Shown here piece by piece: positions 38,341-47,627 of a DNA stretch of 64,000 nucleotides. A program made the translations under genes and the position numbers. This stretch comes from Marinicella algicola (GTDB lineage: Bacteria > Pseudomonadota > Gammaproteobacteria > Xanthomonadales > Marinicellaceae): the NCBI RefSeq assembly GCF_028401385.1, contig NZ_JAQOMR010000001.1, positions 2,916,501 through 2,980,500 on the forward strand, in the 5' to 3' direction. The stretch's first letter is position 1. Every line of letters begins with the position of its first letter. The notes under the pieces were generated by a model. That model did not search any database. It was not told the DNA's origin and was given only the letters and a program-made list of their open reading frames with translations.

Positions 38341-39407
38341 AGCTGATCACCACCTTTTCAGAGAGCGGCAGGCACTGGCAGGAAAGCACATAGCCCGCCC
38401 TCACCTCGTAATCTTCCAGGGCGTGGTTGCTGATCATCTCGACCTCGCCCTCGACAACCTTGGCCCGGCAGGTCGAGCAGATGCCGCCCTTGCAGGAGTA
38501 AGGCGCGTCGATATCGTGGGAAAGCGCCGCATCGAGCACCGCCGTGCCGTCACGCTGCATGGTGAAGGACCGCGTGGTGCCATCGAGCTTGAGCTGAATT
38601 TCCACTGTCTCACCAGCGGTCGCAGCTGCCTTTGAAACCACCTTCTGCTGCGCGCGGCCGGGCTGCGAGGAGGCAAACAGCTCGAACTTGATCTGTCTCG
38701 TCCTTCATGCCGTGCTTCCTCAGCGATGCGGCAATGGTCAGCATCATCGGTTCCGGCCCGCAGATAAAGGCGGTATCGACGGCAGGAAGATCGATCCAGA
38801 GATTGAAGAAGGCTTCCAGCTTCGCCTCGTCGATCCGGCCGGTGAAGAGATCGATCTCCTGACTGTCGCTCTCCAGCACGTGGATCACGGAAAGCCTTCC
38901 AAGATAGGTGTTCTTCAGGTCTTCCAGCTCTTCGCGGAACATGATCGACTTGATCTGCCGGTTTGCATAGACCAGCGTAAAGCGCGAGAGCGGCTCGCGG
39001 GCCAGTACTGTCTTGACGATGGAGAGTAGCGGTGTGATGCCGGAACCGCCGGCAAAGCCGAGATAGTCCTTGCCCACATCGGCACTGAGCGGCGTGAAGA
39101 ACTTACCCATGGGCGGCATCGCCTCGATGACGTCGCCAGGCTTCAGTTCCTCGTTGGCAAAGGTGGAAAAGGCACCACCTTCCACACGTTTGACGCCGAC
39201 CTTGAGGCAATTCTCGTCGAGACCCGCGCAGATCGAATAAGACCGGCGCACCTCCTCACCGTCAAACTGACGGCGGAAGGTCAGATACTGACCCTGGGTA
39301 AAGCCGAAGACGCCCGCATCCTCATCGCGGGGCTTCAGCGTCAGAACCACCGCATCATTTGTTTCGCGGCGAACGTCAGTCACTTCCAGCGGATGAAACC
39401 GTGCCAT
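38330..39407 (-). CDS. paaE: PaaE, ferredoxin-NADP reductase subunit of phenylacetyl-CoA epoxidase (frame break)
   Basis: Delivers electrons from NADPH to PaaAC. About 359 residues: FAD-binding RRSYSIC, the NADP domain GGSGITPLLSIVKTVL and FICGPEPMMLTIAASLRKHG, then a plant-type 2Fe-2S domain with cysteines in APYSCKGGICSTCRAKV and SCQC. Start ATG 39407 is behind GAGGAGTGTTCAG. The frame changes near 38690, where two missing bases or one extra base separate KHGMKDE from IKFELFASSQPGRAQQKV. It overlaps the following PF05138 gene. Confidence 0.93.
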
Positions 39408-39421
39408 CTGAACACTCCTCC

Positions 39422-39952
39422 TCAGATACACTTGAAATAATCGAACGGCTCCAGACAATCCTTGCAGCGATATGACGCCTTGCAGGGGTCGAGCCGAACT
39501 GGGAAACGCGTTCCGTATTGCCCGAACCGCAGCGCGGACAGGCAATGACGAGATTTGATCGGCCGGAAAGACGGGCCGCGCGGGCAACAAGCCTTCCATC
39601 GGCAGCCGTGCCATCGATCGGTGGGGCGATGCCGTATTCGCGAAGCTTCTCCCGCGCCTCCCGCTCAGAAAGTCGGTGGTCCAGGGCGGGGAAAGCTGTT
39701 GCTCGATCCGGAAGTCTTCGATGCCCTTCTCCAGAAGCTTGGCCTCGATTTCCAGATTGATCAGTGAGACGGCCGGGCAACCGGAATAGGTCGGCGTCAC
39801 AGTGACGACCAGTGTCCCCCGTCATGGCTGACCTTGCGCACGATGCCGAGCTCGGTGACCGAAATCACCGGAATTTCGGGATCTGGCACTTCGGAAAGCC
39901 AGGCCATCACCTCTTCCGGCGAGGGCAAAACGGTGGTTGCAGTGCTCACCAT
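39422..39952 (-). CDS. paaD: PaaD, iron-sulphur assembly factor for PaaABCE (three frameshifts)
   Basis: Read across three single-base gaps (near 39812, 39672 and 39483), the gene gives about 177 residues. [20 protein letters not shown] and [18 protein letters not shown] are the MIP18/DUF59 core. LREYGIAPP and a C-terminal zinc-finger-like set [20 protein letters not shown] then [16 protein letters not shown] complete PaaD. Each gap lies in a short homopolymer. Its start overlaps the paaC stop, and its stop lies 14 bases before paaE. Confidence 0.9.
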
Positions 39953-40782
39953 TCCGCTCCCGGATAGGCCCGTTGCAGAAACTGCAGCTCGGCAAGGATA
40001 AAGCCCAGATGTTCCGTGTGCCGGCCGGTCTTGCCACCCGTATGGGCATAGCCGCCGTCCGGCGCCTTCAGTGTCGCTTCGGAAAGCACCGAGGCAAGCG
40101 TCCGGTCCCATTCGGCCTTCAGCGTATCGGGTGCAGGGGCAATCCCCGCCTCCGCCACCTGCCGGTCGACTTCATCGGTGATGAACATCTCACCGGTATA
40201 AGGCCAGAGGTAATCAAGCGCCTCCTGCATGCGTCTGTGGCTTTCATCGGTCCCGTCGCCAAGCCGGATCACCAGATCGGCAGAGCGCTCGAAATGATAG
40301 GCTGCCTCCTTGACCGCCTTTGCCGCGATCTCTGCAACGCGCGGGCTTTTCGATTCCGTCAGTTGCTTCAGGAGCGCAAAATGCCAGACATCGAACAGGA
40401 ACTGGCGCATCACGGTGATGCCGATATCGCCCTTCGGCAATTCGGCGATCAGCAGGTTCCGGAACTTGGCAGCGTCGCGCAGATAGGCAAGATTATCGGC
40501 GCTGCGGCCCTCGCCTTCGACCTCGCCGGCAAGCCCGAGCCACATCTGTGTATGGCCGATCAGATCAAGCGCGGTATTGGCAAAGGCAATATCTTCCTCC
40601 AGCACGGGCGCATGGCCGCACCATTCGGAAACGCGGTGCCCGAGCACCAGCGTGGTATCGCCTAGGCGACAGAGCCATTCGAAGAAGACAGCGCGCAGGG
40701 CTTCATCACCAATGAAGGGATCGGGCGTCGTCGAGATCGCCATCGGCGTGACATTGCCCGTATGTTCGACGGTCGCAATCAT
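39946..40782 (-). CDS. paaC: PaaC, structural subunit of phenylacetyl-CoA epoxidase
   Basis: 278 residues of ferritin-like fold that pair with Paa[41 protein letters not shown] and [20 protein letters not shown] are PaaC landmarks, and [20 protein letters not shown] the C-terminal one. Start ATG 40782 overlaps the paaB stop (TGATG); an alternative GTG lies at 40785. Confidence 0.96.
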   Translation of the reverse strand: MIATVEHTGNVTPMAISTTPDPFIGDEALRAVFFEWLCRLGDTTLVLGHRVSEWCGHAPVLEEDIAFANTALDLIGHTQMWLGLAGEVEGEGRSADNLAYLRDAAKFRNLLIAELPKGDIGITVMRQFLFDVWHFALLKQLTESKSPRVAEIAAKAVKEAAYHFERSADLVIRLGDGTDESHRRMQEALDYLWPYTGEMFITDEVDRQVAEAGIAPAPDTLKAEWDRTLASVLSEATLKAPDGGYAHTGGKTGRHTEHLGFILAELQFLQRAYPGAEW

Positions 40783-41066
40783 CACATATGCCCCACTTCA
40801 TCCGGGATATCGAAGAAGGTTGGATGACGATAGGCCTTGCTCTCGGCCGGATCGAAGAGCGGGCCCTTTTCCGAAGGCGAGGATGCGGTGATATCGTTCG
40901 ACTTCACCACCCAGATCGACACGCCTTCCTTGCGGCGGGTGTAGACATCGCGGGCGTGGCGTATCGCCATTTCCGCGTCGGGTGCGTGCAGGCTGCCGAC
41001 ATGGCGGTGGTTCAGACCGTGCTGACCCCGGATGAAGACTTCATAGAGCGGCCATTCCTTGGACAT
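40782..41066 (-). CDS. paaB: PaaB, small subunit of phenylacetyl-CoA epoxidase
   Basis: 94 residues, the usual size. WPLYEVFIRGQHGLNHRHVG, HARDVYTRRKEGVSIWVV and AYRHPTFFDIPDEVGHM are characteristic. PaaB bridges PaaAC dimers. It lies 27 bases after paaA with AAGGGAGG upstream. Confidence 0.97.
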   Translation of the reverse strand: MSKEWPLYEVFIRGQHGLNHRHVGSLHAPDAEMAIRHARDVYTRRKEGVSIWVVKSNDITASSPSEKGPLFDPAESKAYRHPTFFDIPDEVGHM

Positions 41067-41093
41067 GTTTTCCTCCCTTGAAAACGTTTCGGT

Positions 41094-42092
41094 CTATTCG
41101 GCGGCTGCGCCCGGCGCTTTCGCACGTCGCGCATCCTTCTCGGCATGAGCATTGAGCCCATCACGAAACCAGGCGCCGTCATCCCAGGCTTTGCGACGGG
41201 CGGCGATACGTTCGTGGTTGCACGGACCATTACCCTTGATCACCTCGAAAAATTCCGACCAGTCGGGCTCGGAGAAGTCGTAGCCGCCCTTCTCCTCGTT
41301 CCAGGCAAGGTTGTCGTCCGGGATCGACAGGCCGAGATATTTTGCCTGCGGGACCGTTTGGTCGACGAATTTCTGGCGCAGCTCATCATTGGTGTTGATC
41401 TTTATTTTCCACGCCATCGACTGGGTCGAATGGACGCTATCCTTGTCGGAAGGTCCGAACATCATCAGCGAGGGGTACCAGAAGCGGTTCAGCGCATCCT
41501 GCGCCATCTCCTTCTGCTCTGGTGTGCCGAAGGCCATCTTCATCATGATCGAATAGCCCTGACGCTGGTGGAAACTCTCTTCCTTGCAGATGCGGATCAT
41601 CGCCCGCGAATAGGGCCCGAAGGACGTGCGCTGCAGCGGAACCTGGTTCATAATCGCGGCACCATCGACCAGCCAGCCAACCGCGCCCATGTCAGCCCAG
41701 TTCAGCGTCGGATAATTGAATATGGAGGAATATTTCATCCGCCCGTCATGCAGCTTTTCCATCAGGTCGTCGCGCGAGACGCCAAGCGTTTCGGCGGCGG
41801 AATAGAGGTAAAGCCCGTGACCGGCCTCGTCCTGCACCTTTGCCAGCAGGATAGCCTTGCGCTCCAGCGATGGCGCGCGGGTGATCCAGTTACCTTCCGG
41901 AAGCTGGCCGACGATTTCCGAATGGGCATGCTGTCCGATCTGGCGCACCAGCGTCTTGCGGTAGCCTTCCGGCATCCAGTCCTTCGGCTCGATCTTCTCG
42001 CCGCGGTCAATGCGCTCCTGGAAGGCCAGTTCCTCCGGCGACATGTCTTCGCTGGATTTCATGCCTTCTGATTTCACCATCTGTGCATACAT
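41094..42092 (-). CDS. paaA: PaaA, catalytic di-iron subunit of phenylacetyl-CoA epoxidase
   Basis: 332 residues. The di-iron helices are visible: [39 protein letters not shown] (E-x2-H) and [17 protein letters not shown] (E-x2-H). PNWAD-like [19 protein letters not shown] and [12 protein letters not shown] are PaaA-typical. It introduces the ring epoxide on phenylacetyl-CoA. It is first of the contiguous paaABCDE block, 19 bases after paaJ. Confidence 0.97.
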   Translation of the reverse strand: MYAQMVKSEGMKSSEDMSPEELAFQERIDRGEKIEPKDWMPEGYRKTLVRQIGQHAHSEIVGQLPEGNWITRAPSLERKAILLAKVQDEAGHGLYLYSAAETLGVSRDDLMEKLHDGRMKYSSIFNYPTLNWADMGAVGWLVDGAAIMNQVPLQRTSFGPYSRAMIRICKEESFHQRQGYSIMMKMAFGTPEQKEMAQDALNRFWYPSLMMFGPSDKDSVHSTQSMAWKIKINTNDELRQKFVDQTVPQAKYLGLSIPDDNLAWNEEKGGYDFSEPDWSEFFEVIKGNGPCNHERIAARRKAWDDGAWFRDGLNAHAEKDARRAKAPGAAAE

Positions 42093-42111
42093 GGTCTCAA
42101 GGCCTCCTTGA

Positions 42112-43317
42112 TCAGATCCGTTCGATAATCATCGCGATGCCCTGGCCGACGCCAATGCACATAGTGCAAAGAGCAAATCGTCCGCCGGTGCGGTGAAGCT
42201 GGTTTGCCGCTGTCAGCACCAGACGGGCGCCGGACATGCCGAGGGGATGGCCGATGGCAATCGCGCCGCCATTGGCGTTGACATGAGCCGCGTCATCCGG
42301 CAGCCCGAGTTCGCGCAATACGGCAAGGCTCTGCGCGGCAAAGGCTTCGTTGAGCTCAATCACATCCATTTCGGCAAGCGTGAGCCCGGCAAGCTTCAGC
42401 ACCTTTCGAGTGGCCGGAACCGGGCCGATACCCATGACGCGCGGCGGGACGCCGGCAGCAGCCATGGCAACGATCCGGGCCTTCGGGGTAAGCCCGTTGG
42501 CATTTGCCGCCTCTTCCGAAGCGATCAGCAACCCCGCCGCACCGTCATTAACGCCCGAGGCATTGCCGGCGGTGACCGAAAGTTCCGGCGCATTGACGCC
42601 TTTCAGCTTTGCCAGAACCTCGGCGGTGGTACCAGGACGCGGATGTTCGTCGGTGTCGACGACAATCGGTGCGCCCTTTCTCTGGGGAACGGTTACCGGG
42701 ACGATCTCCCCGGCAAAGACTCCAGCATCCTGAGCGGCCTTCCAGCGCGCCTGGCTCATCGCCGCAAACCGGTCCTGATCCTCTCGCGCGATATTGTAGT
42801 CGGCGGCGACATTGTCAGCGGTCTCCGGCATGGTGTGGGTGCCGAGCGCGCTGTCGAGCTTCCTATTCTTGAAGCGCCAGCCGATGGTGGTGTCGTAGAT
42901 TTCCGCCTTTCGGGAAAAAGCTGCTTCCGCCTTGCCCATGACGAAGGGCGCGCGGCTCATGCTTTCCACCCCGCCGGCAATCATCAGACGACCGTCGCCG
43001 GCGCGAATCGTTCGTGCGGCAAAGCCGATCGCATCCATGCCGGAACCGCAAAGCCGGTTGACCGTGGTGCCCGGTACGCCGACAGGCAGGCCCGAGAGCA
43101 GCACGGCCATGCGCGCCACATTACGATTGTCCTCGCCCGCCTGATTGGCGCAACCGAGTATGACGTCATCGACGCTTTCCCAGTCAACCTTGCTGTTTCT
43201 TTCCTGAAGCGCTGAAAGCGGCACGGCCGCTAGATCATCGGCGCGCACAGACGAGAGCGCTCCGCCGTAGCGGCCGACAGGCGTGCGTATTCCGTCGCAG
43301 ATAAAGGCTTGTGCCAT
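42112..43317 (-). CDS. paaJ: PaaJ, 3-oxoadipyl-CoA/3-oxo-5,6-dehydrosuberyl-CoA thiolase
   Basis: 401-residue thiolase that releases acetyl-CoA in the two thiolytic steps of the pathway. The nucleophile Cys lies in [20 protein letters not shown], the catalytic His in [19 protein letters not shown] and the second Cys in [18 protein letters not shown]. Start ATG 43317 is behind GGAGGAGCATTC. It leads the minus-strand paaJABCDE operon. PcaF of the beta-ketoadipate route is a close relative; the context decides for PaaJ. Confidence 0.93.
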   Translation of the reverse strand: MAQAFICDGIRTPVGRYGGALSSVRADDLAAVPLSALQERNSKVDWESVDDVILGCANQAGEDNRNVARMAVLLSGLPVGVPGTTVNRLCGSGMDAIGFAARTIRAGDGRLMIAGGVESMSRAPFVMGKAEAAFSRKAEIYDTTIGWRFKNRKLDSALGTHTMPETADNVAADYNIAREDQDRFAAMSQARWKAAQDAGVFAGEIVPVTVPQRKGAPIVVDTDEHPRPGTTAEVLAKLKGVNAPELSVTAGNASGVNDGAAGLLIASEEAANANGLTPKARIVAMAAAGVPPRVMGIGPVPATRKVLKLAGLTLAEMDVIELNEAFAAQSLAVLRELGLPDDAAHVNANGGAIAIGHPLGMSGARLVLTAANQLHRTGGRFALCTMCIGVGQGIAMIIERI

Positions 43318-43333
43318 GAATGCTCCTCCTTCG

Positions 43334-43416
43334 GCGACAGGTCCCGGCTGTCGCAGCAAAACGTCTTGTCCTGGCCAGCGGTCTCCTGGACCGCATTTGC
43401 CCGACACTCAGTCGGG
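43334..43416 (-). promoter_or_regulatory. Three consecutive stem-loops in the paaJ leader
   Basis: GCGACAG/CTGTCGC (43334-43340 with 43348-43354), GCGGTC/GACCGC (43378-43383 with 43389-43394) and CCCGAC/GTCGGG (43400-43405 with 43411-43416) are perfect stems with 5-7-base loops. They lie between the operator and the ribosome site. They could control translation or RNA stability; no known riboswitch class is recognised. Confidence 0.45.
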
Positions 43417-43432
43417 AACCCTCAATTCACCG

Positions 43433-43446
43433 ACCGACCGGTCACT
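43433..43446. promoter_or_regulatory. Candidate PaaR operator before paaJ
   Basis: ACCGaCCGGtCACT matches the palindromic pattern ACCG-N-CCGG-N-CGGT of the 31448 site at all but two fixed positions, with a perfect GACCGGTC core. It lies just downstream of a TATATA -10-like box (minus strand), a good repressor position. Confidence 0.55.
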
Positions 43447-43458
43447 TATATAACGCAT

Positions 43459-43504
43459 AAAACATCACACAAAAAGGGTTTTATTCCATTTAGTGTGATG
43501 TTTT
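43459..43504. promoter_or_regulatory. 12-bp inverted repeat upstream of paaJ, possible PaaX site
   Basis: AAAACATCACAC (43459-43470) is the perfect inverse of GTGTGATGTTTT (43493-43504), 22 bases apart, between paaX and the paaJ promoter. It could be a long-spaced operator for PaaX or a terminator of paaX; the lack of a clean T run favours the operator. Confidence 0.45.
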
Positions 43505-43544
43505 GGCTCTCGAATAGCCTAACATGCTGATTTTAATTGATCTA

Positions 43545-44364
43545 CTATGAGATCTCGCGCTTCATGGAGGCGACCCGAAAACGGGTAGTAGCGGTGCCTT
43601 CCGGAAGGAAACCATCGCTGTTTTGAAATGTGAGACCGATATGGCGGTCGGCAGAAGCCGTCACCTTGAGATAGAGCCTTACAAAAGCCGGCGCGCGATT
43701 GCGGCCGGCCAGCCTGAGGGCAGCGCATCGCCCGGCAGGCGCGGATCGGCAAGTGCGGCCGCACGAAAAAGATGCACGAGCCGCAACCTCAGCGCGAGCG
43801 CCGTCGCCCCGTCAAAAGAAAAACCGGAAGAAAGCGCATCGTCCACCGGCGCGAACGTCGTGATAAAATCGCGGTAGGCGGCGGCAACCGCGTCGAGGGG
43901 CCAAAGACGGCGGGCAAAGTCTGACAGGTTCCCGACCCCGTCAAGCATTTGCGTTGTGAGGACCGCGCTGTCCGGCCCGCCCGTTCCCTCCGGCGCAAGC
44001 GCTGCTTCCGGGCCGATCCTGACCCAGCCTTCGGGCAGATCGCGCGCCCCGAGCGCCAGCAGGAAATGTGCAGGCGGCAGCGGCGGCGAATAAAGGATTT
44101 CCGCCGCACCGGAAAATTCCAACTCGGCGGCCTTCGTCAGCCGGTAATAGCTCCTGCGCCCGATCCGCTCGCCGACAAGTCGGCGGTTTTCGACAAGTCG
44201 CGAGACTGCCGTACGCACCAGACTTTCAGAAACACCATGAGCCGCACAGCACTCGATCAGCGTTGTCATTGACAAAGTACCCCGCGCGGGGCCGCGACAT
44301 CACCGTATAGCGTGACGATAAAGCCACTTGCGCGCGGGCTGGCTGTGCCTACAAGCGCGTGCAC
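43545..44364 (-). CDS. paaX: PaaX, phenylacetyl-CoA-responsive repressor (two frameshifts)
   Basis: The longest single frame (43679-44275) lacks both ends. Adding one base near 44276 gives an N-terminus with ASGFIVTLYGDVAAPRGVLW, the PaaX winged-helix opening, starting at GTG 44364 behind GGAG. Adding one T near 43683 extends the C-terminus through RLYLKVTASADRHIGLTFQN to TAG at 43545, giving about 273 residues, the normal PaaX length. RTAVSRLVENRRLVGERIGR is the recognition region. PaaX and PaaR together suggest dual control. Confidence 0.88.
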
Positions 44365-44489
44365 TTCTGCTGCACTCCTATTCGTCGATGCGATGCTCTT
44401 TCCATATCACTGGTCTGCTGCCGTTTTTTCGGACATCGAGTTAAGCCAATCCAACTGTGTTTTCAAATGTTCCATCTCAACGCCTTTGA

Positions 44490-44705
44490 AACAAAAACCG
44501 ACGGCAGACAAGACGATTAGAGATATTCGCCAGGCCACACGTAGGTCCGATTCGACTGAGGAAGAGACCCGTATCGTGCTGGATGGCTTTCGCGGCTGGT
44601 TAGTATCGCTGCATTGTGCCGCCGCGAGGGTCTTGCCGAGAGCATGTGCTGCAACCTGATCGAAGGAACCTCCGGAGGCAGGCACGAGGCATCTTGGGGC
44701 AAAGC
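44490..44705 (+). pseudogene. IS3-family transposase OrfA remnant
   Basis: The frame QKPTADKTIRDIRQATRRSD then STEEETRIVLDGFRG continues after a frameshift as REGLAESMCC and SKEPPEAG. It aligns along its whole length with the remnant at 22200-22469, including 18 identical bases AAACCGACGGCAGACAAG. There is no start, no OrfB and several disruptions. It faces right, opposite to the first copy, so the two lie inverted at the ends of the paa block. Confidence 0.8.
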
Positions 44706-44792
44706 CGTCATTTAACATGACTTTTTTGTCTTGATTTAAAGAGCCACCAATTCTAAGGAGCGGGCCAAAGTTACAAGCGAACAGGACCCGCT

Positions 44793-45807
44793 ATGAATAC
44801 GAAGAAAAACTTAGCTTTGTCGGTTGCCTCGTCACGTTTATGACGTCTGTCCCGGCTTTGGCCGCCTCCACCACCTACCCCTTGCGATAGAAAACTGCGG
44901 GGAGAGCGTCATCTTCGAAAAGGCACCTGAAAACGCGGTGGCGCTTGGCCAGAACAGCGCTGAGATCATGCTTTTGCTGGGCCTTGAAGACAAGATGGCC
45001 GCCACGGCTTTCTGGCCCAATGATGTTCTTCCCGAACTGGCGGATGCCAATGATCAGATCAAGCTGCTGACCGTCGAGTTCCCGACACTGGAATCCGTTC
45101 TTCAGCAACGGCCGGATTTTGTTGCGGCGATGCTGACCACGCTGATGGGGCCCGACAGCAAGGTCGCCAAGCGCGCAGACTTCGAAGACCTGGATATTCC
45201 GGCCTACCTCTCCCCCAGCGCCTGCTCAACAACGCAGGATACTGGCGATGCCTATGGCAGCCGCGATCAGCTCTGGAACATGGACCTGCTCTACCAGGAA
45301 ATCGACGACCTTTCGCGCATTTTTGACGTGCAGGATCGCGGCCAGACCGTGATTGCGGATTTCAAGACGCGCGAGGCTGCCTTGCGCAACACCTTTTCGA
45401 AGAATGAGGACCTGACCTTCCTGTTCTGGTTTTCCAGCGCATCACCGGCAGATGACGCCTATCTGGGCGGTGGCAACGGTCCTTCGGGATTCATCGCCGA
45501 TCTTCTGGGTGGGCACAATGCACTGGAAACCAAGGCGGAATGGCCGACAGCCAACTGGGAAGGCATCATAGCAGCCGATCCGACCGTCATCGTTGCCACA
45601 CAGGTAGACCGTAACCGCTGGGAGCTCGACGAGGCCGAGAACAAGATCGCGTTTCTTCAGTCGGACCCGACCGTGAGCCAGATGGAAGCCGTCCGCAAGG
45701 GCCGCATCGTGGTGATGAGCGGCGCAGCCATGAACCCCAGCATCCGCACGCTTTATGGTGCCGAGGAGATCGCTGGTCAGCTCAAGACGATCGACCTGTC
45801 CGAATGA
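44793..45807 (+). CDS. Iron-siderophore/cobalamin-type ABC receptor (two frameshifts)
   Basis: Periplasmic receptor of the FhuD/BtuF superfamily (PF01497-like), about 338 residues. With one base restored near 44803 and one near 44881, the N-terminus becomes a signal peptide (LSFVGCLVTFMTSVPALAAS) followed by TTYPLAIENCGESVIF. The body includes AVALGQNSAEIMLLLGLEDK and NWEGIIAADPTVIVATQVDR, typical of the family. AGGA precedes ATG 44793. Its stop overlaps the permease start. No TonB-dependent receptor gene is in the window, so the ligand is open. Confidence 0.88.
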
Positions 45808-46841
45808 GCACGGACGGCGACTCCCGAGGCGGTCTCAGGCTCGTCCTGCTTCTGACAGTCTCTGCCATTATCCTGATCGGCACCATAGCCTTCGCGACCG
45901 CGATCGGCGAGTACAACATTCCGATCAGGACCGTCTTTCTCTCGGTGACCAACCATTTCGGCCTCACTGCCGCTGATGTGCCGAAAATCGAGGAAAGCGT
46001 GGTGTGGAATCTGAGGCTGAGCCGTAGCCTTGTCGCGGCCCTTTGCGGTGCCGGCCTGGCGATATGCGGAGCTATCCTGCAGGCTCTCTTGCGCAACGCG
46101 CTGGCAGAACCGTTTGTGCTGGGCGTGTCGGCCGGGGCCTCGACGGGTGCCGTCTGCGTTATCGTGCTGGGCATCGGTGCGGGCGTCATGTCGCTGTCGC
46201 TCGGTGCGTTTGTCGGCGCATTTGCCGCATTCGCGCTCGTGGCCATTCTTTCGAATGGCGCCACCAGCGGCCCAAGTCACACGATTCTGGCTGGTGTCGC
46301 CGCTTCGCAGCTTTTCAATGCGCTCACTGCCTATATTGTCACGACATCCGCAAGCGCGCAGCAGGCACGCAGCGTCATGTTCTGGCTTCTCGGCAGTTTT
46401 GGCGGTGTGCGTTGGCCGCAATTTCAGTTGCTCGCTGTCGTCCTGTGCTTCTGCCTTGTCATTTGCATATGTATGGCACGAACACTCGATGCCTTCACCT
46501 TCGGCGACGAAGATGCCGCGGCGCTGGGCATACCCGTTGCCCGCACACGTCTGATCCTGTTCGGCTTGACGGCACTAATGACGGCAACAATCGTCAGCCA
46601 GGTCGGCGCCATCGGCTTTGTCGGACTGGTGGTCCCGCATGCGGCGCGCTATGTTGTGGGACCTGTGCACATGCGGCTGCTCCCCGCCTCGGCCATTCTT
46701 GGGGCCGTGTTCATGGTCATTGCCGATATTGCCTCGCGGGTGCTCGTCGCCCAGCAAACGATTCCGATCGGCGTCGTGACAGCACTTGTGGGCGTTCCCT
46801 TCTTTGCCGTCATTCTTTATCGCGCGAGGCCGCAAACATGA
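45804..46841 (+). CDS. FecCD-type ABC permease
   Basis: 345-residue inner-membrane permease with about ten hydrophobic segments. NLRLSRSLVAALCGAGLAIC, ALLRNALAEPFVLGVSAGAS and IGFVGLVVPHAARYVVGPVH are the conserved BtuC/FecCD signatures. It overlaps its neighbours by 4 bases on each side, so receptor, permease and ATPase are coupled. Confidence 0.95.
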   Translation: MSTDGDSRGGLRLVLLLTVSAIILIGTIAFATAIGEYNIPIRTVFLSVTNHFGLTAADVPKIEESVVWNLRLSRSLVAALCGAGLAICGAILQALLRNALAEPFVLGVSAGASTGAVCVIVLGIGAGVMSLSLGAFVGAFAAFALVAILSNGATSGPSHTILAGVAASQLFNALTAYIVTTSASAQQARSVMFWLLGSFGGVRWPQFQLLAVVLCFCLVICICMARTLDAFTFGDEDAAALGIPVARTRLILFGLTALMTATIVSQVGAIGFVGLVVPHAARYVVGPVHMRLLPASAILGAVFMVIADIASRVLVAQQTIPIGVVTALVGVPFFAVILYRARPQT

Positions 46842-47627
46842 GTGTGGTTGCCGAAAGTCTATCCTGGGGTGTCCGCCGCAAGACCATCGTGGACGATATC
46901 AGTCTTGATGTGGCGGAAGGCCAAACGCTGGGGCTGATCGGGCCGAACGGTTCAGGCAAATCATCCCTTCTGCGACTGCTTGCAGGGCTGAAAAGGCCGG
47001 ATCGGGGCAATGTTATGATCGCGGGCCGGAACATTGCCCATGTGCCGCGGCGTGCGCTTTCACGGCAGGTAGCCTTCGTCCAGCAGAATGCCGCGACAGA
47101 CACCAACGTTTCCGTTCGCGATGTGGTGCGGCTGGGACGAGACCCCACACCGTTCCGCCCTTTCAGGCTGGACGCCTGCCGATCAGGATGCAGTGGCGAG
47201 CGCGCTCAGGCAGGTTGGCATGGAGCATCTGCAGGGCCAGTCCTGGCAGACCCTTTCCGGCGGCGAACGGCAGCGCGTTCACATTGCCCGGGCCCTTGCC
47301 CAGAGCCCGCAGGTTCTGTTTCTGGATGAACCGACCAACCATCTCGATATTCATCACCAGATCGAAATTCTGCAAACGATCCGGCAGCTGGCCTTGACCA
47401 GCATCGTCGCACTCCACGATCTCAATCTTGCCGCGATGTTCTGCGACCGGATCACCGTCCTGCAGCACGGTAGCGTTGTTGCCTCCGGCGCGCCGGAGGC
47501 CGTGCTGACGGAAGAGCTGATCGGAAACGTTTTCCGGGTCGCCGCGACCGTCAGAACTTCCCCGCATCACGGCCGCCCCCAGATCCACTTCCAGCCCTCT
47601 GAGCCAGCGCGTTCAGGCCGGTTCTGA
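46838..47627 (+). CDS. FecE-type ABC ATPase (frame break)
   Basis: ATPase of the iron/cobalamin importer, about 263 residues. Walker A (GPNGSGKSS), signature LSGGERQRVHIARAL, Walker B VLFLDEPTNHLDIHHQIEIL and the His switch ALHDLNLAAMFCD are present. The frame changes near 47141-47145 (one extra or two missing bases) between VRDVVRLGR and TPHRSALSGWTPADQ. Its last 15 bases overlap the 3' end of the convergent GH3 gene. Confidence 0.9.

Noticed and set aside
44706..44792. Cobalamin riboswitch or Fur box upstream of the iron/B12-type importer
   Set aside because: The 87 bases are too short for a cobalamin riboswitch and I could not find a convincing Fur palindrome.
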